A DNA stretch of 64,000 bases from Apium graveolens (Eukaryota > Streptophyta > Magnoliopsida > Apiales > Apiaceae). Position numbers and translations under genes: made by a program. The stretch spans positions 94,724,609-94,788,608 of the forward strand of contig NC_133653.1 of assembly GCF_009905375.1 (NCBI RefSeq). Reading direction: 5' to 3'. The notes beneath the pieces were generated by a model. It was not told the DNA's origin. It worked only from the letters and a program-made list of their open reading frames with translations, and made no database searches. Shown here piece by piece: positions 11,461 through 21,916 of the stretch (position 1 is its first letter; each line of letters opens with the position of its first letter).

Positions 11461-14400
11461 TCCATTTGTATTGCAGGGCATTAAACAGGTACAACCGATA
11501 GTGTGGATTCTTGACAGTGGATCGTCAAGACATATGACCGGAGATAGAGCCCTGCTATCAAATGTGGTTGAGAAAGCTGGCCCAGTGGTTACCTTTGGAG
11601 ATAACAACAAAGGTTTAACGGAGGGATATGGCTGTTTGCAAGCTGGAAATGTTATCATTGAAAATGTATATCTTGTGCAAGGACTTGAACACAATCTGCT
11701 TAGCATTAGTCAGTTCTGTGACAACGGCTACAATGTTTTATTCGACAAGCTGAAGTGTCAGATTCTGCACAAGAAAAGTGAAAAACCCTCCTTAATGGGA
11801 ATACGGAAAGGAAATCTGTTCGTAGCTGACATGAACTCTGGAAGCAATCTTGAAGTCAATTGTTTCTATGCAAAAGCATCGTCAAATGAGAGTTGGCTAT
11901 GGCACAAGAGACTTTCCCATCTCAATTTCAAGACAATGAATTCTCTTGTCAAAAGAGAATTGGTAAGAGGTCTGCCTCAGCTGGAATTCTCTCCAGAAGG
12001 ACTATGTGAGGCTTGCCAGAAAGGAAAGTCAAAGAAAGCAAGTCACAAAGGCACTGACACATCTTCCATAACTGGTGTTCTGCAATTATTGCACATGGAT
12101 TTATTTGGTCCAGTTAATATCCTTTCTATGTCAAAGAAGTGTTACTGTCTTGTGATAGTTGATGACTATTCCAAGTACACGTGGGTTTTATTTCTTCACT
12201 CTAAGGATGAAACACCACAAGTTGTGATTGATCATATCAAGATGATTGAGTTAGATTCTAACGTCCCTGTTAGAGCAATAAGGTCAGATAATGGAACAGA
12301 ATTCAAGAATGCACTTCTAAATGGATTCTGTACAGACAAAGGGATTACCAGACAATTTTCAGCTCCTAGAACCCCTCAGCAAAATGGAGTGGTAGAAAGG
12401 AAGAATCGTACATTGATTGAAGCTGCAAGAACGATGTTAAATGAATCAGGTCTTCCAATGTACTTTTGGGTTGAAGCTGTCAATACTGCATGTTATACTC
12501 AGAATCGAACTCTAATCAACAAAGACTACATGAAAACTCCTTATGAGATTTTGAATGAACAGAAACCTTCTATCAAATACTTTCATGTATTTGGTGCCAG
12601 ATGCTTCGTGCTCAAGGATGGAGATGATCGTCGTGGTAAGTTCGAGGCAAAGGCATATGAGGGTATTTTTGTTGGATATGGAAGAAGATCATATAGAGTG
12701 TATATCATTGATCAACACAAAGTAACTGAAAGTGTCAATGTTACTTTTGATGACACTAAACTCCCTAGTATCCAAACTGAAGATCCTTCTGAGAAACTGA
12801 AGTTTGATGATATGTCAGATTCAGAGTCAGAACATGATCAAGAACCTGAGGTTGTTGCTGTTGAAGAACCTGTTAATCCTGATAATACTCAAGGTAATAG
12901 TGATGGAAACTCTGGAAACAATGGAGATACCACTGCTACTGACGGAGAATCTTCAAGTCAACATGGCAACAACTCAGGGGGAGATGCTGAAGGATCATCT
13001 AGTAGGACACAACATCACAATGAATTTCAAGGCGAATCATCAAGATCAAATCTTCCAAGACAGACAGTCTGGAATAAAGCTCACCCTTTTGAGTTGATTA
13101 TTGGTGATCCAGATGTTGGAGTCAGAACTAGACGTGCTACTCAAAATGAGTGTCTGTTCTCAGGATTTCTTTCTGAGATGGAACCTAAGAAAATTGAAGA
13201 AGCACTAACTGATCCAGATTGGGTGATTGCTATGCAAGATGAACTCAATCAGTTTGAAAGTCAACAAGTCTGGAAACTGGTACCTAGGCCTGTACACAAG
13301 AAAGCTGTTGGTACAAGGTGGGTATTCAGGAATAAACTAGATGAAGATGGTGTGGTTACAAGAAACAAGGCAAGACTGGTAGCTAAAGGGTATTCTCAAG
13401 CTGAAGGTATTGATTATGATGAAACCTATGCTCCAGTGGCTAGACTTGAGGCCATCAGGATATTTCTGGCATTCGCAGCATTTTCAAACTTTAAAGTTTA
13501 TCAAATGGATGTCAAGAGCGCCTTTCTGAATGGAAAGCTGGATGAAGAGGTATATGTGGAGCAACCTCCTGGTTTTGAAGATCCAGATCATATGGATTTT
13601 GTCTTCTTTCTTTTCAAGGCTATCTATGGGCTAAAACAGTCACCAAGAAAATGGTATGACACTCTCTCTGAATTTCTTATTGAAAATAGCTTTATTAGAG
13701 GTGTCATAGACAAAACTCTCTTTTCTAAAAAACATAAGAATGATACTATATTAGTCCAAGTCTATGTGGATGATATAATATTTGGGTCTACTAATGATAA
13801 TCTCTGTAAGAGATTTGCTAAGTTAATGCACAGCAAGTTTGAAATGAGCATGATGGGAGAGCTGAAGTTCTTTCTTGGATTACAAGTAAATCAAAGGTTA
13901 GATGGAACATTTATTTGTCAATCCAAGTATCTCAAGGAACTCCTCAAAAAATACAATCTAGAGGATTCTGCATCAGCAAGGACTCCATCAACTACAGCTG
14001 TCAAGCTTGGACCATGTGAAAACTCCATTAAGGTAGATGTCACAAGCTACAGAGGTATGATTGGCTCGTTACTCTATCTTACTGTAAGTAGACCAGATAT
14101 TATGTATGCTACATGTTTATGTGCAAGGTTCCAAGCGGATCCTAGAGATATTCATCTCGTTGCTGTTAAACGAATCTTAAGATATCTTAAGGGAACACCA
14201 AATCTAGGTATTTGGTACCCTAAAGAATCTGGTTTTAACCTTGTCGGATATACAGATTCAGATTATGCAGGAAGTGTTGTTGATAGGAAAAGCACCTCAG
14301 GAAGTTGTCAATTCTTAGGAAGCAGGCTAGTCTCATGGTACAGCAAGAAACAGCAAACAGTTTCCAACTCAACGGCCGAGGCTGAATATATTGCTGCTGG

Positions 14401-14713
14401 AAGCTGCTGTGCTCAGATCTTGTGGATTAGGAACCAACTACGAGACTATGGCTCTGTATTGAACAAGATTCCTATTTTATGTGACAACACAAGTGCAATA
14501 GCCATCACCAACAACCCTGTGCAGCACTCGAGGACAAAGCACATTGACATCAGGTATCATTTTATTAGAGAGCACGTCATGAATGGTACTGTTGAACTAT
14601 TTTTTGTTCCAACAGAAGAACAAATAGCAGATATTTTCACTAAACCACTTGACGAATCCACATTTACCAGATTAGTTGGTAAATTGGGCATGTTAAATAG
14701 TTTTAGTGATTAA
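11354..14713 (+). CDS. pol: SIRE1 pol polyprotein (protease, integrase, RT, RNase H)
   Basis: An open frame of 1119 codons. Real pol homology begins near 11456, where gag stops; the first ~34 codons only overlap gag in another frame. Order: aspartic protease (LDSGSS, D near residue 54); integrase zinc finger (LWHKRLSHL to CEACQKGK, from about 182); integrase core ([25 protein letters not shown]); a Ser/Asn-rich linker (about 485-575); RT with YVDDIIFGS near 804; RNase H with GYTDSDYAG near 966 and TAEAEY, ending FTKPLD. All key catalytic residues are present. The pol frame is +1 relative to gag, so expression needs a frameshift, or this copy carries a small indel at the junction. Confidence 0.94.
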   Translation: MRMLRIVKLRMLFCLIKANFTSMPDPAKLGFRRSSNPFVLQGIKQVQPIVWILDSGSSRHMTGDRALLSNVVEKAGPVVTFGDNNKGLTEGYGCLQAGNVIIENVYLVQGLEHNLLSISQFCDNGYNVLFDKLKCQILHKKSEKPSLMGIRKGNLFVADMNSGSNLEVNCFYAKASSNESWLWHKRLSHLNFKTMNSLVKRELVRGLPQLEFSPEGLCEACQKGKSKKASHKGTDTSSITGVLQLLHMDLFGPVNILSMSKKCYCLVIVDDYSKYTWVLFLHSKDETPQVVIDHIKMIELDSNVPVRAIRSDNGTEFKNALLNGFCTDKGITRQFSAPRTPQQNGVVERKNRTLIEAARTMLNESGLPMYFWVEAVNTACYTQNRTLINKDYMKTPYEILNEQKPSIKYFHVFGARCFVLKDGDDRRGKFEAKAYEGIFVGYGRRSYRVYIIDQHKVTESVNVTFDDTKLPSIQTEDPSEKLKFDDMSDSESEHDQEPEVVAVEEPVNPDNTQGNSDGNSGNNGDTTATDGESSSQHGNNSGGDAEGSSSRTQHHNEFQGESSRSNLPRQTVWNKAHPFELIIGDPDVGVRTRRATQNECLFSGFLSEMEPKKIEEALTDPDWVIAMQDELNQFESQQVWKLVPRPVHKKAVGTRWVFRNKLDEDGVVTRNKARLVAKGYSQAEGIDYDETYAPVARLEAIRIFLAFAAFSNFKVYQMDVKSAFLNGKLDEEVYVEQPPGFEDPDHMDFVFFLFKAIYGLKQSPRKWYDTLSEFLIENSFIRGVIDKTLFSKKHKNDTILVQVYVDDIIFGSTNDNLCKRFAKLMHSKFEMSMMGELKFFLGLQVNQRLDGTFICQSKYLKELLKKYNLEDSASARTPSTTAVKLGPCENSIKVDVTSYRGMIGSLLYLTVSRPDIMYATCLCARFQADPRDIHLVAVKRILRYLKGTPNLGIWYPKESGFNLVGYTDSDYAGSVVDRKSTSGSCQFLGSRLVSWYSKKQQTVSNSTAEAEYIAAGSCCAQILWIRNQLRDYGSVLNKIPILCDNTSAIAITNNPVQHSRTKHIDIRYHFIREHVMNGTVELFFVPTEEQIADIFTKPLDESTFTRLVGKLGMLNSFSD

Positions 14714-15098
14714 TTTAATTAATATCTGGAATCTGTTCTTGAATGAATTTACAAATGAATTTTTCATAAATGAAAAATTCATTTGCAAATTTATTTTATC
14801 ATTTTATCATATTTCTTGCTTATTTCTATGTAATATATATTATCTTATCTATGTTATTTACTCTACTTGTTAATTTAAAATATCTCAGAATATTTTATTT
14901 CCTCTAAAGATATTTTTCTATGAATTTTATTTGCTAAAATTCAACAGAAATCTATTTTTGGAATAAAAATAATTAATTCTGATATATTATCTTTGTTTCT
15001 GTAAAAATTATAAGTTTTTATTTTAGTTTTACTATTTTGAAATAAAGTTTCAGTACATTAATAGTTGTCTGTACATATTCATTTTGTTTTATTACTGC
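14714..15098. other. AT-rich spacer after SIRE1 pol
   Basis: Non-coding AT-rich sequence with one strong inverted repeat just after the pol stop (near 14748-14788, ATGAATTTxxCATAAATG type). No ORF or recognised signal apart from that hairpin. Confidence 0.6.
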
Positions 15099-15442
15099 AA
15101 AGACAATCGGCAAGACAATTAAAATTGTCTTGCTGAAAATCATTTCAGTAAACATGAAAATATAAATCTGTTATGCTTATTTTATCTTATTCTAGAAAGA
15201 CAATCGGCAAGACAATTGAAATTGTCTTGCTGAAAGTCATTTTAGTAAATAATGACTGCTTATTTTAAAATCAGATTAATTTTATAACTGGCAAGACAAT
15301 CGGTATGACAATCGGTATGACTATCAGATTGTCATACCAGTTATATTTTTAATACTTATTTTATTTGTTTCATTTCCTTCTTTTTGCCTGGTATGACAAT
15401 CGGTATGACAATCCCGGATTGTCATACCAGCTGTTATATAAG
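15099..15442 (+). promoter_or_regulatory. hairpin repeat array with TATA box upstream of SIRE1 ORF3
   Basis: Four hairpins lie in a row: 15110-15133 and 15207-15230 (stem GCAAGACAATT, 2-nt loop), 15314-15338 (stem GGTATGAC-ATC with one mismatch), and 15402-15428 (stem GGTATGACAATC, 3-nt loop). Each is preceded by a direct AAGACAATCGG or ATGACAATCGG copy. Six bases after the last stem is TTATATAAG (15434-15442), a good TATA box. A pyrimidine-rich leader (near 15510-15540) follows at promoter-like spacing. The stem motif is the same as in the LTR hairpins. I infer an internal promoter for ORF3; splicing from the genomic RNA is the alternative. Confidence 0.55.
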
Positions 15443-15942
15443 ACCTTTGCTGTGTTGTGTTAAATCACTTTACACATAGCAGTTCATTTCTCAAAAATTT
15501 GAACAGTTTTTACTCTCTTTTACTCTCTTCTCTCTCCTCGAACAAGAACAAAACCATCAATCCATATTTTCTTGCTCGAGTTTTTACTCAGCACTCTTAA
15601 TCATCACTTTGTGATATATACATACAAGTATATACATAAAGAAGTGCTGCTGAAATTTTCTTAAAAATAAAAGTTATTATAAAAAAAAAAAAAAAAAACG
15701 CAAAAATCAAATTCAAATAAGTTTGCCCCTTCAAATTCCATTTTAATTTTAATTTCAGATTTGTGTCTTTTGGTTTATCAAAATTGTGCTTGTGAGTTAA
15801 GAATTTTAACGAGATACATTTCGGTCTAAATTTTTCGATTATAATTAATTTAATTCGAATTATTAAATTAATTTAATTAATTCGAATTTTCTTAATATTA
15901 TTCTTAAAATTCTGAAAAACGTGTGTCTTATTATTATTTTAA
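15443..15942 (+). other. 5' leader of SIRE1 ORF3
   Basis: About 500 nt with CT-rich patches (TACTCTCTTCTCTCTCC near 15520), a run of 18 A at 15681-15698 shortly after an AATAAA (15667-15672), and AT-rich palindromes near 15840-15880. No ORF of note. It ends at the ORF3 ATG at 15943. Confidence 0.6.
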
Positions 15943-18900
15943 ATGGCTCTCAATTTCCAAATTGTCGCGCATAATCAAGTTGGTTATTTCAATCCGGAAA
16001 GATGTGATGTTGAAAAATTTAAGCCTTGGATTAGATTTTTAAATGATCATTCGATTGTTAGCTCTGCTATTAAATCAAATGTGATTTTAAACGTCGATCT
16101 ACTTAGACTGATTTGCACAACTTCTACTGTGGCCGATGATTCAAAATCTTTTTCATTCACCATCGCAAACACACAGTATGTAGTTGATGAAACAGTCGTC
16201 AATCGTGCGTTAAATTTTCCACTAGACAATTTCTGTAATTTACCCTCTGAAACTGATATCACAAATTTTTTCAATGCCATTCACTATCAGGGGGTGATCA
16301 ATTTAACCAAACTTTCTAAATCAAATTTGGTGTCTGAATGGGATATATTCTTCGATACTCTTTCCAAAGTGTTTGCCAACTGCACAAAATCTAATTTTCA
16401 TAACATTACTTCCACCCTGCAGTATATTGGTCTTGCGGTTGTTTTCAATCAAAGGATCAATTTTGGCAAACTACTTTTTCCCATTCTCTTGAGACGTCTC
16501 ACTTCTGCTTTACGTGATCATTCTACAAATCGTAGGGTATCATGTTACTATGCTCGTTTTCTTATGCTTATAGCAGATCATCTACTCACCCCTGAACACA
16601 AATCACTTTTTGCTAACTCTGCTGTAACTGAACCCCCACCAGTTAGCAAAAAGATTTACACTCGCCAAGACACAACCTTCAAATTTATGCAAGTACCAGT
16701 ACTTGTATCTGCTTTCATGGCCAATTATATTCCCTTGCCTATTTTTAATCTTCCCGGCCATGAACAGCAACCTCAACCTCCAGTGGTACAAGCCACCCAG
16801 GCTCTTCCATTACAGGTAGTAACTCCTCACTCTCACTCTCTTCCTACTTCTGTTAACAGACCCTCAGTGGTTGATAGGGCTGACCATGAAGTTGTAGAAC
16901 CACAGCTTCAATCCCAGGTCATAGAGCCAAACACAGAGTCTCATTTTATCTCACCCTCTCCCCCACTGTCTAAAATGTTACCCAGAAGATTACTAGGAAG
17001 TAGTTCAATGTCAAATATGAGTGAACCCTCAGCTCTGCCTCCTCCTAAGAAAAGAAAAACCTATTCTGAGGCATCTGAAAGCCCATCCTTGTCCTCCCAA
17101 CAGGACATGGACTTTGAAATGGCCAATGAACAGTTTCTAGAGGCATTCTCTCAACAGGATGCATCTATTGAAATTCGCCATCGGGCCATGGCATCCTGTA
17201 CTGAGTCAAGCACAATTCCATTACTCACAATGGAACCATACACTTCCCCAGATAATACTCAGGACACCCAGCGAGGAGTGCACGTCGAGTCGGTTACAGT
17301 GCCTGCCATAGTTACGGCAGAAGAGCAGTCACATGCTTCAGAGGGAAAATCTGACTCTCCGCCATCTTTAATAGAGTCATTTTCTCCCCTCCCAGATCCA
17401 ACAACTCTGGCTCCCTTATGGGATTCTCCACTCGCAGATTTATCTGGAGAAAGTGGAGGGCAACTCGGTCAATCTATCCCTAAAGCAATTCAGACATCTA
17501 TTCCAAAAGATTTGATAGCATTGACTGAGGATCGGGACTCGCGAATTCCCATTGCACCACCACTGACCTCTCTTGAAGAGGCTAGGGTGATTTTTAATGC
17601 AGGTACCCAAGGACAGCAATTGGAAGACTCCTCACGAGCAATCATATTGAGAGAAAGACATGCACGTGAGATGAGTGAACCAAATACGAGTGAACTTCAG
17701 GTGAGAGCACACACAGACACTGATACTGTCAACCTGTTAGCTCAGATTGCTGCCCTGAAAGAAGAACTTGCTAAAAGTCAAGCTGAAGCTCAAGCATTCA
17801 AAGCACAAGTGGTTGAACGGTCTTCTTCTTCCACCTCTGTCGATAATCAGCTTGCAATCATAAGGAATGACATCTCAGATTTAAAGACTGCTGTAATACC
17901 AAAGCTCAATTCTATTCAGGACACTCCAAATTTATCAGCTGATGATATATCCAACTTCTGCTCCCTACATACAAGAATGACTTCTCTTGAAGACCTCGTT
18001 CAGATGAATCATTCACTGGACAACTCAAGATTTGTAAAGATAGAGAAGGGCATGGAACATCTAAATGAAGGCATGAAGCACTTATATTACATGATCAAGA
18101 ATTCTCATTGCCCTAATGAAGATCAAAGAGCTTATTTTGAAGGACCGTCTGGTGGAGGATCAGGCTCTAGAAGTGGTGGAGGTTTCAAAGGAAAGTCAGT
18201 AGAGGATCCCTCAACTAAGGGGGAGAAGAAAGGAGGGAGTAGTTCCAAAGGGAAAGAAAAAGATACTTCTGCTGGAGATAAAGGAAAGGCTGATGATGCC
18301 TACTACAGTGGAGAACAGGATGACTTCGATATTTTTGACATTCCCACTGAACCAGTTCAGGAAGATAAAGATGGGTTATTTGAAGCTGAAGAAGAAAGTG
18401 ATTTTGAAGATTGGGAAGAAGAAGATACAGTGGATCCTAGGTTTGAGAAAGAATTTCAGAAAGAGCAGTCAGAGATGCAAAGAAAAGAAGCTGAACTCAA
18501 GAAGGTCTCACAGATCATTGATAGGAGAAAAGACATACAAAGAACAGAAACTCTTCAAAAGCAACGTCTTCATGACATTAAAGCTCAAGAAAGGAGAAGA
18601 GATGTCAGACTGAAGATTGGTGGAAAGTGGGATGAAGCTAGGAGAGTACTCGATATGCCTCAGCTATGCACTAACAATGATAGGCAGTTCTTACATCTTC
18701 TTGACAAGCTGGAAATCTCAAATCCTAACAATGATATGTACATGAATGCTATCAAGACTGAAGTCTTAAGGATCACAGCTGCTTTTGATAGATCCCTAAA
18801 TGAGATGAGCATTTTTGTATATTGTCAGAGTGAAGGATCATTCAAGGTGTCACTTCATCTATTTGAGAATCGTTCGTTGTCAGAGATTTGGGTTCTTTTA

Positions 18901-19329
18901 AACAAAGTGAAAAGAAGCTCAGAGTTGAATGAAGTTCTTCGGGAAAGGCTTAAAGAGTTTGCCAGCAGAGCTAGTCCTCAAGTGGTCAACAATCCTCATC
19001 AAGTGAGATTCTTTAAGTCTGATTGTCTTCAAATCTGTCAGCTAGATGTACAATCTCTTAAAGACTACTCAGCTAAGCATCTGGTCTGGATGGAACATCA
19101 TTTGAGAACTGCTGGATATTCATCCATGTTGAAGACTCAAGCTGCTGACTTGATTCAAGCTTATTGTGAGAAGAATGTTAAAAGGTACAATCAACTCAAG
19201 AATAAGTTGAAGACAGTTGGAATTCAACCAGTCAGACCTGCAAGCTTCACTTCAGAAAAAGATCGTATCTTTGACAAGGAATTGCTTCAAGATTTAGAAG
19301 AAGGTGAAGTCAGAAGAGAAGACAGTTAA
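15943..19329 (+). CDS. SIRE1 third ORF (ORF3, so-called env-like), 1128 aa
   Basis: A single open ORF, as long as pol. Residues 1-270 form a globular domain (EWDIFFDTLSKVF, VVFNQRINFGKLLF, YYARFLMLIADHLL) shared with SIRE2. It recalls the plant transposon-associated domain often annotated as a putative plant transposon protein. Then come a Pro/Ser-rich linker with a basic NLS-like PPPKKRK near 367, a coiled coil near 598 (LAQIAALKEELAKSQ), a Gly/Ser-rich basic stretch, an acidic cluster (EEESDFEDWEEED near 825), a highly charged helical region, and a C-terminal helical domain. I see no signal peptide and no membrane segment, so a retroviral envelope role is unlikely. The function is unknown. 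Confidence 0.85.
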   Translation: MALNFQIVAHNQVGYFNPERCDVEKFKPWIRFLNDHSIVSSAIKSNVILNVDLLRLICTTSTVADDSKSFSFTIANTQYVVDETVVNRALNFPLDNFCNLPSETDITNFFNAIHYQGVINLTKLSKSNLVSEWDIFFDTLSKVFANCTKSNFHNITSTLQYIGLAVVFNQRINFGKLLFPILLRRLTSALRDHSTNRRVSCYYARFLMLIADHLLTPEHKSLFANSAVTEPPPVSKKIYTRQDTTFKFMQVPVLVSAFMANYIPLPIFNLPGHEQQPQPPVVQATQALPLQVVTPHSHSLPTSVNRPSVVDRADHEVVEPQLQSQVIEPNTESHFISPSPPLSKMLPRRLLGSSSMSNMSEPSALPPPKKRKTYSEASESPSLSSQQDMDFEMANEQFLEAFSQQDASIEIRHRAMASCTESSTIPLLTMEPYTSPDNTQDTQRGVHVESVTVPAIVTAEEQSHASEGKSDSPPSLIESFSPLPDPTTLAPLWDSPLADLSGESGGQLGQSIPKAIQTSIPKDLIALTEDRDSRIPIAPPLTSLEEARVIFNAGTQGQQLEDSSRAIILRERHAREMSEPNTSELQVRAHTDTDTVNLLAQIAALKEELAKSQAEAQAFKAQVVERSSSSTSVDNQLAIIRNDISDLKTAVIPKLNSIQDTPNLSADDISNFCSLHTRMTSLEDLVQMNHSLDNSRFVKIEKGMEHLNEGMKHLYYMIKNSHCPNEDQRAYFEGPSGGGSGSRSGGGFKGKSVEDPSTKGEKKGGSSSKGKEKDTSAGDKGKADDAYYSGEQDDFDIFDIPTEPVQEDKDGLFEAEEESDFEDWEEEDTVDPRFEKEFQKEQSEMQRKEAELKKVSQIIDRRKDIQRTETLQKQRLHDIKAQERRRDVRLKIGGKWDEARRVLDMPQLCTNNDRQFLHLLDKLEISNPNNDMYMNAIKTEVLRITAAFDRSLNEMSIFVYCQSEGSFKVSLHLFENRSLSEIWVLLNKVKRSSELNEVLRERLKEFASRASPQVVNNPHQVRFFKSDCLQICQLDVQSLKDYSAKHLVWMEHHLRTAGYSSMLKTQAADLIQAYCEKNVKRYNQLKNKLKTVGIQPVRPASFTSEKDRIFDKELLQDLEEGEVRREDS

Positions 19330-19396
19330 AGTCAATTAGCTCAAAACTCAATGTAATATGATTAGAGCGTTATGAATCAAGATAGTCTAATGTAGT

Positions 19397-19419
19397 TATA
19401 TGTTCAGGCTAGAGGAACA
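19397..19419 (+). promoter_or_regulatory. conserved 3' non-coding motif, SIRE1
   Basis: A 23-nt string starting TATATGTTCAGGCTAG is identical at 35521-35543 in SIRE2, although the surrounding 3' non-coding sequence differs. It lies between ORF3 and the PPT. Role unknown; RNA processing or packaging is possible. Confidence 0.5.
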
Positions 19420-19578
19420 TCTATCTTGTATTCACTTGTAAATTTCATTTGGAATCTGGAAAATGTTAAATATAATCCAGAACTTTTCTGCTATTTACTT
19501 TACATTACTGTTTATATCTTTTTCTTATTTGTTAGTTGAGTTATCCTCTAGGTATTTGTTGTTATTGTCTAACAAGCA

Positions 19579-19591
19579 AATAGGGGGAGAT
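19579..19591 (+). other. polypurine tract, SIRE1
   Basis: AATAGGGGGAGAT directly precedes the right LTR at 19592. It primes plus-strand DNA synthesis. SIRE2 has the same tract at 35693-35705. Confidence 0.9.
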
Positions 19592-20903
19592 TGAAAGGCA
19601 TATGTCATAGCCTACTCGTTCATTCGAGTATTTAACTCAACTCAAATAAGAATGTAATAAGTAAATAGTGGATCAAGCATCAGAGAGATCTCACAAAGTA
19701 ACATCTGTCAAAGAATAAAGAAACATTGTTCATCTGCAGACTTGAAGATTCACTGGAAGAAGTTCAAGAATTTGATCATGCCTCAGTGATATAAATCAAG
19801 ATCGTGGATTTAATCAAGTGACAGAGATCTCGTCAAGGTATCATTTATTACAAGGGTTCAATCAGAACAACAAAGTCAAGACATGAAGAAACGTCACGAA
19901 AGTTAGTCACTCATGAACCAGACAGTACATCGAGTGTCAGCATTGAAGTGACGGAATTGATTCATAAGTCTCAGAGACTTTAAGAAGATTGTCAGAAGAA
20001 TGGATGCTGCTCAGGGTTAGTATTAATTCTCCATTAATTAATTAAGTCATATAATTTAATTAAGAAAATAAATTATATCTGCAAGGATTAATTTATTAAT
20101 TAATTGAATTAAATTGATTAATTAATTTAGAATTAATATTAAGGAATTACAGAATTTTAATTGGTTTAAAATCTATTTAAATTGGAACAAGGCAAACTGA
20201 TTGTATTAGTATGACAATCGGTATGACAATCAATAGTCATACCGAAAGTCATGCTAATTCATTTAATTGTCTTGTTAGAATTTTTATTAGATTAAAAATC
20301 TGTTATTAATCTTTGCAAGACAATCTGAATTGTACTTATGTAACAATCGGTATGACAATCAATTGTCATACCGAAAGTCATGCTGGTTCAAAGGATTGTC
20401 ATTGCAGTTCATTTGCATTCGGCTGTTTACTTCAAAAGAGAAACAGAAGCAGAAGATCATATCATCCAAAAATAGAGCAGCAACATACAGAACAAGAAAA
20501 AAAGCAGAGAACAAAAGAAAAATATTTCATCATCCATCTGCTTATTCAAGATCAAATATTCTAGTTTGTTAATGTTAAATCCAAACCACTAGAATTACTT
20601 ATCTTGTTCCTGTATATCAATCTAGCGGATTAAAATCCCTAGAACTTAATCTCAAATCGCTTTTAGCATTTGATCTTTTAATTACAAAAATAGAAAAAGT
20701 TCATGTCGAATTTATTCTAAATTTGTAATAATTGATTTGAGATTAATCCCTTGTAATCGATACCGTAGTTGTAACACCTTTCAAGTTTAATAAAAGTTTT
20801 ATTTAACTTGAATTTTGTTTCACAATTTTATTCCGCATTTTATTCGACGAAACGGTATTGTTTGCATTCAACCCCCCTTCTACAAACAAATTGGGACCTA
20901 ACA
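19592..20903 (+). repeat. 3' LTR of SIRE1
   Basis: 1312 bp and nearly identical to 7778-9090. The hairpins recur at 20220-20243 and 20349-20372. The right end ACCTAACA is followed by the target duplication. Confidence 0.95.
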
Positions 20904-20908
20904 TAAAC
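20904..20908. repeat. target-site duplication of SIRE1, right copy (taaac)
   Basis: Identical to 7773-7777. Confidence 0.95.
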
Positions 20909-21916
20909 AAAGCTCTATCATGAGTACACACTCATTACACTAACCCATCATCTAACATTATGAAATCCAAACCAACAAAACTTACTACTAAGGGTTTGAG
21001 AAGTTATACCTTCCTTGAAGAGTGGAGAATCAAGAGAATGGCTTGGAATCACCTTTAAAGTCCTTATCCAAGCTTAATCTAAACAAAACTTCAAGAACAC
21101 AAATTTTAGTTCTTGAAAACACTATTCACCATCTTCTTTCATGATTTATAGAAAAAGATTGGCTTGGAATTAGAAGCTTAAACTTATAGGAAGTATGTAA
21201 CTATCCATGGGGAAGCTTAGATAATTACCTTGCTAAATAGTAAGTGGAGGAGCTTGGACTTTCATTTTTTAAGAAAAGCACCCGAGAGCATGAAGAAGAA
21301 GAAGAGAGATTTTTGTGTTTTGGCTTGATTTGCTTTTGGTTGTTTGATTTTTGTTGTTTGCTTTAGTTAATTACCTTGTTGCCCTTGAATTTGTGTGGTT
21401 AAAAAGCCACCACACCTCCTTCCTTCCCATGTCATGCTTGTGTCACTTTGCACATGTCATAATGCTCCCACTTGTCCACACCTTGTGGTTTGATGATGTC
21501 ACAATCCCTGGCTTCTTGTACAAGCTTGTCTCTTGGTCACTTATTTGTTTTACGGTTCGCTTATCTTTCGTTCTCGTTTATCGTTTGAGGGATCATACCC
21601 GGGATCTTATTACTTAGGTTCCCTTAACCTTTCTCAATATATTGTATTCCTTCTATGATCCTCTCTTATAATCCTTTTTATCCTGTTACCTTATACTCAA
21701 TTCTCTCCGTATCTTGTGGATTTCCGGGAAAAATCAAAGTGTTCGGAATTGGATTCTGACGATCTTTACATACACTTATATACCACATAGAGTACTAATA
21801 ATATCCCATAAGATCAATAAATAACCCCTACATAGCGTGGCATGAAAAGTTTTCTCGTTCAGCAAAAACACTATTCATAAGGGTTTCAAAATTTCTCAAA
21901 AATTGGGGTTATTACA
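20909..21916 (-). repeat. 5' LTR of gypsy element A, part 2 (U3 side)
   Basis: Continuation of the LTR interrupted at 7777. On the minus strand it begins TGTAATAACCCC at 21916. It matches 48460-49502 in LTR B and, inverted, 56082-57100 in LTR E. A hydrophobic plus-strand ORF at 21351-21617 is antisense to the element and probably incidental. Confidence 0.85.

Larger units (their letters stand above)
7778..20903 (+). mobile_element. SIRE1: complete Sirevirus-like Ty1/copia element
   Basis: A 13.1 kb element with near-identical LTRs (7778-9090 and 19592-20903), a PBS, a PPT (atagggggagat) and a perfect taaac target-site duplication. It is inserted in the LTR of gypsy element A. Layout: gag (9187-11460), pol (11354-14713), a 1.2 kb gap with hairpin repeats and a TATA box, and a third ORF (15943-19329). 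A long gag, a third ORF and an initiator-Met PBS are Sirevirus (Maximus/SIRE) traits. By hand I count four substitutions and one C-run indel between the LTRs over about 1312 bp, so the insertion is very recent. Confidence 0.95.

Noticed and set aside
15943..19329. Retroviral envelope assignment for ORF3
   Set aside because: No signal peptide, transmembrane segment or cleavage site is visible; the env-like label is historical.
21351..21617. Hydrophobic 88-aa plus-strand ORF in LTR A, with a similar ORF at 56514-56696 in LTR E
   Set aside because: It is antisense to the element, lies in U3, and the two versions differ by indels and have different ends. Similarity follows from shared LTR sequence; no evidence of coding.
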